From contig DATLHO010000165.1 of assembly GCA_035539855.1 (NCBI GenBank), forward strand, positions 1 to 24,724: DNA of 24,724 nucleotides. The letters are read 5' to 3'. The notes beneath the pieces were generated by a model. That model was not told where the DNA came from. It did not search any database and worked only from the letters and a program-made list of their open reading frames with translations. Positions 6,976-14,037 of the stretch are shown piece after piece. This stretch comes from DATLHO01 sp035539855 (lineage in GTDB: Bacteria; Bacteroidota; Ignavibacteria; OLB7). How positions within the stretch are numbered: the stretch's first letter is position 1; each line of letters opens with the position of its first letter. The position numbers were made by a program, and so were the translations under genes.

Positions 6976-8454
6976 ATGCCGACTGCCGCCGTGATGCGCG
7001 CCCTTGCGCTGCTGTTGATGATGACGGCCTCGACGATTGCCCAGACCTCGCGACCGCTCCTTCGATGGGGCGGCGACGCCGAGGGCGGCGCGCCGTTCGT
7101 CGAGGCCGACGCCGCCGATCCATCGGTCGTGCGCGGCTTCGATGTCGAGATCGCCGCGATGATCGCGCGCGGACTCGGACGCGAGCCGCGCTTCGTGCAG
7201 GTCACCTGGGCCTCGATCGCACAGTCGGTCGAGCGCGGTGATTTCGAGATCGGACTCTCGGGAATCGAGGACCGAGCGGAGCTCAGAGCGCAGCACGCGC
7301 TGACGATCCCCTACTTCGAGTTTCGCGAAGTGCTCGCGGTGCGCGCGAGCGATCGCGATCGCTTCCGCACGCTTGCCGATCTCGCCGGCCGCCGCGTCGC
7401 GACGCTTGGCTCGACGAAGGCCTACGACATCCTCGAGCGCGAGGGCGCGCGCACGGGGCTCGTTCCGATTTCGTATGACGACGACGTCCATCCCTACAGC
7501 GATCTCGTCGGCGGTCGCGTCGACGCGGTCCTGCTCGACCACGTGATCGCCGAGCGCTCGCTCAAGCGCATGGGCGGATTCGTCATCCAGCCGGAGCCGG
7601 TCGCCGTCGGGCACTACGTCGGCGTGCTCGCGCGCGCCGACTCGGCGCTGCGCGATTCCGCGGACGCGATCCTGCGAGCGCGCATGCGCGACGGGTCGCT
7701 CGAGAAGACCTTCCGCGCATGGGGCGTGTGGGACAGCACGCAGGCGGCATTCCTGAGGCGCTCGGCCAGCTCCGTCGCGACGAGAGATTCCGCGCGGCCC
7801 GCTCCGACTCCGGCCGCCAGCTCCGCGCTGACGTACGTGCCCGCGCTGCTGCGCGCCGCCGGCATCACCCTCGCCCTGTCGTGCCTCGCGATGGCGCTCG
7901 CGGTCGGACTCGGCATCGCCGTCGCGGCCGGTCGCGTCTACGGTCCGCCGATCGTTCAGGGCGCGCTCGCTATCTACGTCGAGGTCATGCGCGGCACGCC
8001 GGTGCTGCTGCAGCTCTTCGTGCTGTACTACGGTCTCTCGTCGGTCGTGCGGCTCCCCGCATTCATCGCCGCGGTGCTCGGACTTGGGCTCAATTACGCG
8101 GCGTACGAATCGGAGATCTACCGCTCGGCGCTCGAGGCGATTCCCCGATCGCAGCTCGAGGCCGCGCGCACGCTGGGACTCTCGGAATTCCAGATCCTGC
8201 GTCTCATCCGCGGTCCGCAGGCACTGCGCCTGGCGCTCGCGCCGATGACCAACGACTTCGTCGCGCTGCTGAAGGATTCCTCGCTCGTGTCGGTCATCAC
8301 CGTCGTCGAGCTGACGAAACAGACGGCGATCTACGCGACGAACGTCGGGAGCTGGGTCGTACCCGGCATCATCTGCGCGATCATGTACATGGCGATGTCG
8401 CTTCCCCTGTCGCGCGCGGCGCGGCGGATGGAGCGGAGGTGGAGCGCGGCATGA
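6976..8454 (+). CDS. Polar amino acid ABC transporter, fused substrate-binding protein and permease, 492 aa
   Basis: A signal sequence (residues 1-23, ending STIAQ) leads into a family-3 periplasmic binding domain at about 30-255 (RGFDVEIAAMIARGLG, then DFEIGLSGIEDR and LAGRRVATLGST). A Ser/Ala/Pro-rich linker at about 258-285 follows. The C-terminal half is a His/Glu/Gln-type permease with several membrane segments: EVMRGTPVLLQLFVLYYGL near 336 and the EAA loop LEAARTLGLSEFQILRL near 394, which docks onto the ATPase. The permease would work as a homodimer carrying two tethered binding domains, the arrangement of GlnP in Gram-positive bacteria. The ATPase gene follows with an ATGA overlap. 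Substrate is probably a polar amino acid; which one cannot be read. The ATG at 6976 has no clear Shine-Dalgarno; one at 6994 is possible. Confidence 0.93.
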   Translation: MPTAAVMRALALLLMMTASTIAQTSRPLLRWGGDAEGGAPFVEADAADPSVVRGFDVEIAAMIARGLGREPRFVQVTWASIAQSVERGDFEIGLSGIEDRAELRAQHALTIPYFEFREVLAVRASDRDRFRTLADLAGRRVATLGSTKAYDILEREGARTGLVPISYDDDVHPYSDLVGGRVDAVLLDHVIAERSLKRMGGFVIQPEPVAVGHYVGVLARADSALRDSADAILRARMRDGSLEKTFRAWGVWDSTQAAFLRRSASSVATRDSARPAPTPAASSALTYVPALLRAAGITLALSCLAMALAVGLGIAVAAGRVYGPPIVQGALAIYVEVMRGTPVLLQLFVLYYGLSSVVRLPAFIAAVLGLGLNYAAYESEIYRSALEAIPRSQLEAARTLGLSEFQILRLIRGPQALRLALAPMTNDFVALLKDSSLVSVITVVELTKQTAIYATNVGSWVVPGIICAIMYMAMSLPLSRAARRMERRWSAA

Positions 8455-9248
8455 GCGCGTCACTGGTGATTCGCGGACTCGAAGTCATGCGCGCCGAGCG
8501 CGCAGTGCTGCGCGGCGTCGACCTCACCGTCGGACCGGGCGAGATCTGCGCGCTGATGGGCCTCTCGGGCTCGGGCAAGTCGACGATTCTCCGCTCGGTC
8601 GCAGCGCTGCTCGGTTTCAGTGCGGGCACGATCACGGTCGGCGACTTCGCCCTGCGGCCGGGACCGGTCCCGCGCGAATCGGCGCTGAAGGGATTGCGAA
8701 GCACGGTGGGCATGGTCTTCCAGGCGCACTCGCTCTTCGAGCACCTGACCGCGCTCGAGAACGTGACGCTCGCGCCCGTGCACGCGTTCGGATGGACGGC
8801 AGAGCGCGCCCGCGGAGTAGCGATGGAGCTCCTCGCCGAGCTCGGCGTCGCCGCGCGCTCCGGCGCATATCCGCGCGAGCTCTCCGGCGGCGAGGCGCAG
8901 CGCGTCGCGATCGCGCGCGCGCTGGCGCCAGGACCGCTGATGCTGCTGATGGACGAGCCGACGTCGGCGCTCGATCCGGCGCGCCGCGGCGCGCTCGGCG
9001 AGACACTCCGCGAGCTCGCCGGCCACGGTCGCGGACTGCTCATCGCGACCCACGACGTCGAGTTCGTCGAGGCGTACGCGACGCGCGTCGCGGTGCTGTC
9101 GGAGGGCGTCGTCGTCGAGGAGGGTCTTCCGTCGGCCGTCCTGAACCAACCGTCGCACGATGCGACGCGCGCGCTGCTGCACGGACCCAAGGCTCCGCCT
9201 CCGGCTCCCGCGACGCCGGCCATCCGAATTCACGGCAAGGAGCATTGA
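8451..9248 (+). CDS. Amino acid ABC transporter ATP-binding protein, 265 aa
   Basis: This is a complete ABC ATPase. It shows Walker A GLSGSGKST at 37-45, Q-loop Gln91, signature LSGGEAQ at 144-150, Walker B LLMDEP at 165-170, D-loop SALD, and the switch His201. It energises import through the fused binding protein/permease encoded just upstream. The ATG overlaps the permease stop (ATGA at 8451-8454), with a purine-rich ggaggtggag ahead of it, so translation is coupled. The length is typical of HisP/GlnQ-type subunits; a short Pro/Ala-rich tail follows residue 240. Together the two genes encode a full importer with no separate binding protein needed. Confidence 0.95.
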   Translation: MSASLVIRGLEVMRAERAVLRGVDLTVGPGEICALMGLSGSGKSTILRSVAALLGFSAGTITVGDFALRPGPVPRESALKGLRSTVGMVFQAHSLFEHLTALENVTLAPVHAFGWTAERARGVAMELLAELGVAARSGAYPRELSGGEAQRVAIARALAPGPLMLLMDEPTSALDPARRGALGETLRELAGHGRGLLIATHDVEFVEAYATRVAVLSEGVVVEEGLPSAVLNQPSHDATRALLHGPKAPPPAPATPAIRIHGKEH

Positions 9249-9251
9249 CGA

Positions 9252-9283
9252 GACGGGCGCCCCGGAGTTCCGGGTCGCCCGTC
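9252..9283 (+). terminator. Strong hairpin after the ABC importer genes
   Basis: gacgggcg (9252-9259) pairs with cgcccgtc (9276-9283), and the inner cccgg and ccggg also pair, giving a long GC-rich hairpin three bases after the importer stop codon. No T-run follows, so it may be a weak or Rho-assisted terminator or an mRNA 3' protector. Confidence 0.6.
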
Positions 9284-9314
9284 GTGCGTCGCGTAAACGC
9301 CATGGACGCAGGAA

Positions 9315-9347
9315 CGCCAGGGGGCAACGATCAGCCGCTCCCTGGCG
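9315..9347. terminator. Second hairpin in the convergent gap
   Basis: cgccaggg (9315-9322) pairs perfectly with ccctggcg (9340-9347) around a 17-nt loop. It lies between the 3' ends of the ABC ATPase gene and the secreted-protein gene (stop at 9379-9381) and may terminate the latter. There is no clear T-run on either strand. Confidence 0.4.
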
Positions 9348-9378
9348 CCCTGTTATCGAGCCGTCGCCGTTGCGACGA

Positions 9379-9831
9379 CTACAGTAGCTCGGTACCGTTC
9401 TCGCACACGACGCGGATGTTCTGCACTTCGCTCGTGACGGTGCCGTTCGAATTGATCGTCACGTGGATCGTGTAGTGCACCGAGAACCCGCAATCGGAGC
9501 CGGTCGCGTTGTACTTGACCTTGATGGTCGCCGTGTAATTTGCCGCTCCATTGTCCTGGATGCGCGAGTCCGCGTTCTGCGACGACGAAATGACATAGTT
9601 CGTGCCGTTCGAACCGGTTCCCGAGCCCTGGTAATTGATGTGCACGAGATTGCCGTCGCGATCGAGCCGGTAATGGACGTCGACGCACGACTCGATCCAT
9701 TCGTCACAGCACGGGTTGTAGAACACCGTACAGACTTCCTCGCGAATGTTCGTGCTGCCGTTCTGCGCGGTCGCGGACGTGGCGAACATCATCATCGCGA
9801 GAAAGGCAAACAGGGTCATGGTGGACTTCAT
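9379..9831 (-). CDS. Small secreted protein with six cysteines, 150 aa
   Basis: An N-terminal signal peptide of about 23 residues (hydrophobic core FAFLAMMMFATSA, ending ATAQ) marks this as exported. The mature part has six cysteines, at 34, 41, 42, 49, 114 and 143, enough for three disulfides. It also has many Asn, Thr, Ser and Gly residues with alternating strand patterns (ATIKVKYNATG, SVHYTIHVTINSNG), suggesting a small beta-sandwich. There is no T9SS sorting domain and no lipobox. Family and function are not recognised. The third codon positions are less extreme than in neighbours, in part because of the high Asn content. It stands alone, convergent with the ABC genes, and has a long gene-free region upstream. 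Confidence 0.75.
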   Translation of the reverse strand: MKSTMTLFAFLAMMMFATSATAQNGSTNIREEVCTVFYNPCCDEWIESCVDVHYRLDRDGNLVHINYQGSGTGSNGTNYVISSSQNADSRIQDNGAANYTATIKVKYNATGSDCGFSVHYTIHVTINSNGTVTSEVQNIRVVCENGTELL

Positions 9832-10422
9832 TGAGCGATCCTCGGAAATTCTGTGAAGTAGATGTTGATTTCCGGCGTGGGCCGCGCGGGCTCACGTCAG
9901 TGGCGAGGCGAATTTTCGTTTCTGGTGCGGACGAACTGAAACGGCATGCGGGCACGCGCGCTCGTGTCGGTCAATCCAACGGTGAGAATTCGGCGCACGG
10001 ATTCCTGTCGCCGGTGGACACGGTAATTCCACCGCTCGAACAGGGGTGACAGTACGACTGGATTTATTCCGTCACGACGGTGCGTTCGATGCAACGCCAA
10101 CGACGAGCGGAAGAGGGGAGAAAAAGGTAAACGCGAATGAACAGCGGCGGGGGGGTCGCGACGGATTCCTTGGGGGAGATGTCGGAGACGTGGGGGGTGC
10201 GCTGTCCGGCACGGCCGGGTGGTAAGCGCGGCGCAAATGTACACCGTCACGACGGCGATGTCAAGCGTTGCGCCACTCGCGAAAAAATAAAGTGCGCCGC
10301 ACGCGTCCGCGACGCGTGAATCTCGGAGCGACGCCATCGTGACGGTGTTTCTCAGCGCGAAATTCTCGGGTCGGGTAGCGGTATCTTCGTGGTTTCCATT
10401 CGCCTTCTCGCCTCCTCTCGTC
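9832..10422. promoter_or_regulatory. 591-bp gene-free region with repeated palindromic sites upstream of rapA
   Basis: No convincing gene is seen; local base composition is less GC-rich than the flanks, with A/T patches such as gaaaaaataaag at 10281-10292. The 12-mer ccgtcacgacgg, a palindrome of 5-bp arms around AC, occurs at 10069-10080 and 10244-10255. A related inverted version (ccatcgtgacgg) is at 10334-10345. A perfect hairpin cacgcgtc, cgc, gacgcgtg lies at 10300-10318. The region must hold the promoter of the secreted-protein gene on the minus strand and that of rapA on the plus strand. The repeated sites are candidate operators for a shared regulator. Confidence 0.45.
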
Positions 10423-13161
10423 ATGAATAACGTCTCTCCTTCGGTCGGTCAGCGCTGGGTCAGCGACAGCGAGCCCGAGCTCGGCCTCGGCGTCATCGTC
10501 GCGGTCGGCTCCGGTCGCGTCGAGATCTCCTTCCCCGCCGCGGCGCAGAAGCGCGTCTACGCGCTCTCGAGCGCACCGCTGCGCCGCGTGGCGTTCAAGG
10601 AGGGCGACCGCATTCGAACGCACGAGGGCGCCGAGCTCGTCGTCGATCGCCGATCGGAGATCGGCGGCCTGCTTCAGTACCATACGGCCGACGGCGACAT
10701 CTCCGAGGCCCAGCTCTCGGACACGATCAGCTTCAGCGCGCCGGAGGAGCGGCTGTTTGCGGGCCACGTCGACGACCTGCGGCTCTTCGAGCTGCGCACC
10801 GAGGCGATCGCCCTTCGCAGCCGGATCGCGCAGTCGCCGGCGCGCGGATACGTCGGCGGTCGCATCGACCTCATTCCCCATCAGCTTTCCATCGCGGGCG
10901 AGGTGGCGTCACGGCTCGTGCCGCGCGTGCTGCTGGCCGACGAGGTCGGCCTCGGCAAGACGATCGAGGCGGGATTGATCCTCCATCGTCTTCACCTGAC
11001 CGGCCGTGCCGAGCGCGTGCTCGTGCTCGTCCCGGAGCCCCTCGTGCACCAGTGGTTCGTCGAGCTGCTGCGCCGATTCAACCTTCCGTTCAGCATCTAC
11101 GACGAGGACCGCTGCGAGGCGATCGAGGAAGGCGATCCCGACGCGAACCCGTTTCTCGACACGCAGCTCATCCTCTGCGGCATCGATCTGCTCGTCTCCA
11201 GCGAGCGACGTGCGGCGCAGGCGCTCGAGGCCGGGTGGGATCTGCTCATCGTCGACGAAGCGCATCACCTGGAGTGGAGCGTCGCGCGCGCGAGCACCGG
11301 ATACCGCGTCGTCGAGGCGCTGGCCGCGAGCACGCCGGGCCTGCTGCTGCTGACCGCGACGCCGCAACAGCTCGGTCCGGAGGGTCACTTCGCGCGCCTG
11401 CGGCTGCTCGATCCGGATCGGTATGCGGACCTCGATCGGTTCCTCGAGGAAGCCGAGCGCTATGAGGCCGTGGCTGGTCTGGTCGACAGGATCATCGGTG
11501 GCGAGACGCCGGCGCCGGGGGAGCTCGCTGCGATCGCCGGCGACTCACCGCGCATCGCCGCGCACGCCGCCGAGCTCGCATCGGGAAGCGAGCAGGCGCG
11601 TGAGCGCATCGTCGGCGACCTGCTCGACAGCTTCGGCACCGGGCGCGTCATGTTCAGAAATACGCGACAGGCACTCTCGGGCTTCCCCGAGCGCGCCGCG
11701 ACGCTCACGCGACTGGCGCCCGACGGCGGGCTCGACGAGGTCGGTCTGAAGGTGCGGTGGCTCGCGGAGCTGCTGCGCGAGCTCGACGGCGCGAAGGTCC
11801 TGCTGATCTGCCGGACGCGCGAGCTCGCCGAGACGATCCACGAGCGGCTGCAGCACGAGATCAGCGTCAACGGAGCGCTCTTTCACGAGGGACTCTCGCT
11901 CGTGCAGCGCGACCGCAACGCGTCGTACTTCGCCGAGGACGACGGCGCGCGGATTCTCATCTGTTCGGAGATCGGCAGCGAGGGGCGGAACTTCCAGTTC
12001 GTGCACCACCTCGTCCTCTTCGACCTGCCCGAAGATCCGGAGTTGCTCGAGCAGCGCATCGGACGTCTCGACCGTATCGGACAGCGCGAGACCGTGAGGA
12101 TCCACGTGCCCTACGTTCCGGGAAGTGACTCGGAGGTGCTCGCCCGGTGGTACCACGAGGGACTCGACGCGTTCGAGCACAACCTGCACGGCGCCGAGGA
12201 GATCGCCCGCGCGCTGTCCGCCGAGGTCGCGTCCGCGCGCGAGGGGCGCGACGAGGACTCGATCGCGCGACTCGTCGAGCGCTCGCGTGAGGAGCGCGCG
12301 CGTGTCGCCGAGAAGCTACAGCACGGCTACGACCGCCTGCTGCAGCTCAACTCGAACAAGCCCGGCACGGCCGCCGAGCTCGCGGCGCTGATCCGCGAGG
12401 CCGACACCGACCGCTCGTTCGAGATGTACATGGTGCGCCTGCTCGACTACTACGGCGTGACCGTCGACGACCTCGAGGGACGCACGTACGTGCTGCGTCC
12501 GGGGCACGTGCTCACCGACGCGTTTCCGGAGCTCCCCGACGAAGGAATGGCCGTGACGTTCGACCGCCGACGCGCGCTCGGCCGAGAGGATCTCGCGTTT
12601 CTCACGTGGGATCATCCGTTCGTGCGCACGGTCATCGACCTGCTGCTCGACGGCGAGGCGGGCAACGCTTCGTACTGCGTCTGGAAGGCGATCGGGGGCG
12701 AGCGCCTGTACCTCGAGATCACCGCGATCGTCGAGTGCGTCGCACCTCCGTCGCTGCACGTCGACCGGTTTCTTCCGCCGCGTCCGTTGCGGGTCGTCGT
12801 CGATCACGCGCTCAACGACGCGTCGGACGACGCGCTGCTGGCCGCGGCGACGTTCCGCAACGGCGACATCGGGCGGATGCTCGAGCGCGAGCCGGTCAAG
12901 CGCGCGCTGCTTCCGGTGATGCTCGACAAGGGACTGAGCCTTGCGTCCGACGCGATGCGGTCGATCGTCACCGACGCTCGCGATGCAATGTTCACACGGC
13001 TTCAGGCCGAGATCGACCGCCTCGAGGACCTCAGCCAGATCAACGACAACGTGACGACCGAGGAGATCGACGCCATGCGCGACCATCGCATGGACCTGCA
13101 CGCCGCGATCGGAACGGCGCGTCTGCGCGTGGGTGCGCTGCGCGTGATCCAGCGCCTGTAG
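10423..13161 (+). CDS. rapA: RNA polymerase-associated protein RapA (SWI2/SNF2 ATPase), 912 aa
   Basis: RapA is a Swi2/Snf2 ATPase that binds RNA polymerase and helps recycle stalled or post-termination complexes. The N-terminal Tudor-like region begins GQRWVSDSEPELGLG, nearly as in E. coli RapA. The helicase motifs are all present: Walker A DEVGLGKT near 175-182, DEAH at 278-281, LLLTATP, CSEIGSEGRNFQF, and motif VI QRIGRLDRIGQ from 544. Family-specific stretches (RWYHEGLDAFEH and RFLPPRPLRV) confirm orthology over the full length. Compared with E. coli RapA from memory (968 aa), about 40 residues are missing between the GFPERA and VRWLAELL segments. I chose the ATG at 10423 because E. coli-like sequence starts a few residues later; the in-frame extension upstream is not conserved-looking. 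Confidence 0.96.
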   Translation: MNNVSPSVGQRWVSDSEPELGLGVIVAVGSGRVEISFPAAAQKRVYALSSAPLRRVAFKEGDRIRTHEGAELVVDRRSEIGGLLQYHTADGDISEAQLSDTISFSAPEERLFAGHVDDLRLFELRTEAIALRSRIAQSPARGYVGGRIDLIPHQLSIAGEVASRLVPRVLLADEVGLGKTIEAGLILHRLHLTGRAERVLVLVPEPLVHQWFVELLRRFNLPFSIYDEDRCEAIEEGDPDANPFLDTQLILCGIDLLVSSERRAAQALEAGWDLLIVDEAHHLEWSVARASTGYRVVEALAASTPGLLLLTATPQQLGPEGHFARLRLLDPDRYADLDRFLEEAERYEAVAGLVDRIIGGETPAPGELAAIAGDSPRIAAHAAELASGSEQARERIVGDLLDSFGTGRVMFRNTRQALSGFPERAATLTRLAPDGGLDEVGLKVRWLAELLRELDGAKVLLICRTRELAETIHERLQHEISVNGALFHEGLSLVQRDRNASYFAEDDGARILICSEIGSEGRNFQFVHHLVLFDLPEDPELLEQRIGRLDRIGQRETVRIHVPYVPGSDSEVLARWYHEGLDAFEHNLHGAEEIARALSAEVASAREGRDEDSIARLVERSREERARVAEKLQHGYDRLLQLNSNKPGTAAELAALIREADTDRSFEMYMVRLLDYYGVTVDDLEGRTYVLRPGHVLTDAFPELPDEGMAVTFDRRRALGREDLAFLTWDHPFVRTVIDLLLDGEAGNASYCVWKAIGGERLYLEITAIVECVAPPSLHVDRFLPPRPLRVVVDHALNDASDDALLAAATFRNGDIGRMLEREPVKRALLPVMLDKGLSLASDAMRSIVTDARDAMFTRLQAEIDRLEDLSQINDNVTTEEIDAMRDHRMDLHAAIGTARLRVGALRVIQRL

Positions 13162-13185
13162 CGCGCCAGGCGGCGACCGTTCGCG

Positions 13186-13276
13186 CCCGGTTGGGACCCT
13201 TCGCGTCCCATAGCACCCGGTCCGCATCCCTTCGCGCCCCAAAACTCCCGGTCCGCATCCCTTCGCGCCCCCGTTC
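13186..13276 (+). repeat. Three ~30-bp tandem repeats downstream of rapA
   Basis: Units beginning with cccgg at 13186, 13216 and 13247 share cccggtccgcatcccttcgc and similar sequence; the first unit is the most diverged. Spacing is 30 and 31 bp. The array is intergenic, between rapA and the TetR gene, and runs directly into a long hairpin. Spacers between identical parts are only about ten bases, so it is not a CRISPR array. Confidence 0.7.
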
Positions 13277-13309
13277 GCGTCCCTTCCAGGGACGCTTGAA
13301 CGGGGGCGC
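13265..13309. terminator. Long near-perfect hairpin between rapA and tetR
   Basis: gcgcccccgttc (13265-13276) pairs with gaacgggggcgc (13298-13309), and gcgtccct (13277-13284) pairs with agggacgc (13288-13295), leaving a 3-nt tcc loop and a 2-nt bulge (13296-13297). Twenty paired bases make it one of the strongest structures in the window. It probably ends rapA transcription and insulates the TetR promoter that begins right after it. No T-run follows. Confidence 0.65.
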
Positions 13310-13345
13310 TTGCATTCGAACACTATTCGTTATAGTTTGACTCTC
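13310..13345 (+). promoter_or_regulatory. Candidate tetR promoter with overlapping operator dyad
   Basis: ttgcat (13310-13315) and tatagt (13331-13336) are spaced by 15 bases and form a plausible, slightly tight -35/-10 pair in an A/T-rich patch. The dyad actat (13322-13326), tcgtt, atagt (13332-13336) overlaps the -10 element, as expected for an autorepressed TetR-type gene. A start site about seven bases after the -10 would fall almost on the ATG at 13346, so the transcript could be leaderless or nearly so. Confidence 0.45.
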
Positions 13346-14008
13346 ATGAATAAAGCAACCCCATCACCAAAGCGGCGTAGCTACACCAGTCAGCTCCGCG
13401 AGGAGCAGGCGGAGCAGACGCGGGAGCGGATACTGTCGTCGGTGGCGAGCCTGATGCGGGCGGGAGATCTCGAGGAGCTGTCGTTCGCGGCGGTAGCGCG
13501 AGAGGCCGGTGTGTCGGTGCCGACGGTGTATCGCTACTTCCCGAGCCGCGACGCGCTGTTCGAGGGAATCCAGGAGTGGCTCTCCCGCGAGCTCAAGGCG
13601 CCGGCGTTTCCGAAGGACTGGCACGAGCTCGCGGCCAACGCGCAGCAGATGTACGAGTACTACGAGAGCGCGCGGGATGTCTTCCGCACGGCGATGGTGA
13701 CCTCGCTCTTCCGCGAGGTCGGCCAGCAGAGCCGCCGGCGCCGCGATCGCGCGGTCGCGCAGTTGCTCGAGCCGCTGACCGGGCACCTCGAGGAGCGTCG
13801 CGCCAACGCGATTCACGGGCTGATCCGGCTGATGTTCGGCTTCGAGGGATATTCCTTCATGAACGAGCGCTTCGGCGTCAGCGCGCAGGAGGCGGGCGAG
13901 GTGATCGCCTGGGCGACGCACACGCTCACCGCGCAGATCGAGGCAGAGAAACCGGAGACGACACAACGAAAGAGAAAGAGCGCCCGGGGCACGGGCGCAG
14001 GACGCTGA
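13346..14008 (+). CDS. TetR/AcrR-family transcriptional regulator, 220 aa
   Basis: The N-terminal DNA-binding domain is clear: RERILSSVASLMRAGDLEELSFAAVA contains helices 1-2, and the helix-turn-helix spans residues 46-65, ending in the family hallmark VSVPTVYRYFPSRDALF. The C-terminal ligand-binding part (residues ~80-200) is helical and not recognisable to a ligand class. A basic tail (QRKRKSARG) ends the protein. The ATG at 13346 was preferred over one 12 codons upstream because the upstream stretch falls in the promoter-like A/T patch. The PEP-utilizing gene begins 29 bp downstream on the same strand, so the regulator probably controls that operon and itself, responding to a small molecule handled by the enzyme. 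Confidence 0.93.
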   Translation: MNKATPSPKRRSYTSQLREEQAEQTRERILSSVASLMRAGDLEELSFAAVAREAGVSVPTVYRYFPSRDALFEGIQEWLSRELKAPAFPKDWHELAANAQQMYEYYESARDVFRTAMVTSLFREVGQQSRRRRDRAVAQLLEPLTGHLEERRANAIHGLIRLMFGFEGYSFMNERFGVSAQEAGEVIAWATHTLTAQIEAEKPETTQRKRKSARGTGAGR

Positions 14009-14037
14009 TCACACGAACTATGAACGAGGAACACGAG

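Noticed and set aside
6700..8463. Long minus-strand open frame (~590 codons) opposite the ABC permease gene
   Set aside because: The translated product is a low-complexity Arg/Ala/Glu mix with no domains; the plus strand encodes a complete binding protein and permease.
13186..13284. Possible CRISPR array
   Set aside because: Only three diverged units with about ten bases between their shared parts, no unique spacers of normal length, and no cas gene in the window.
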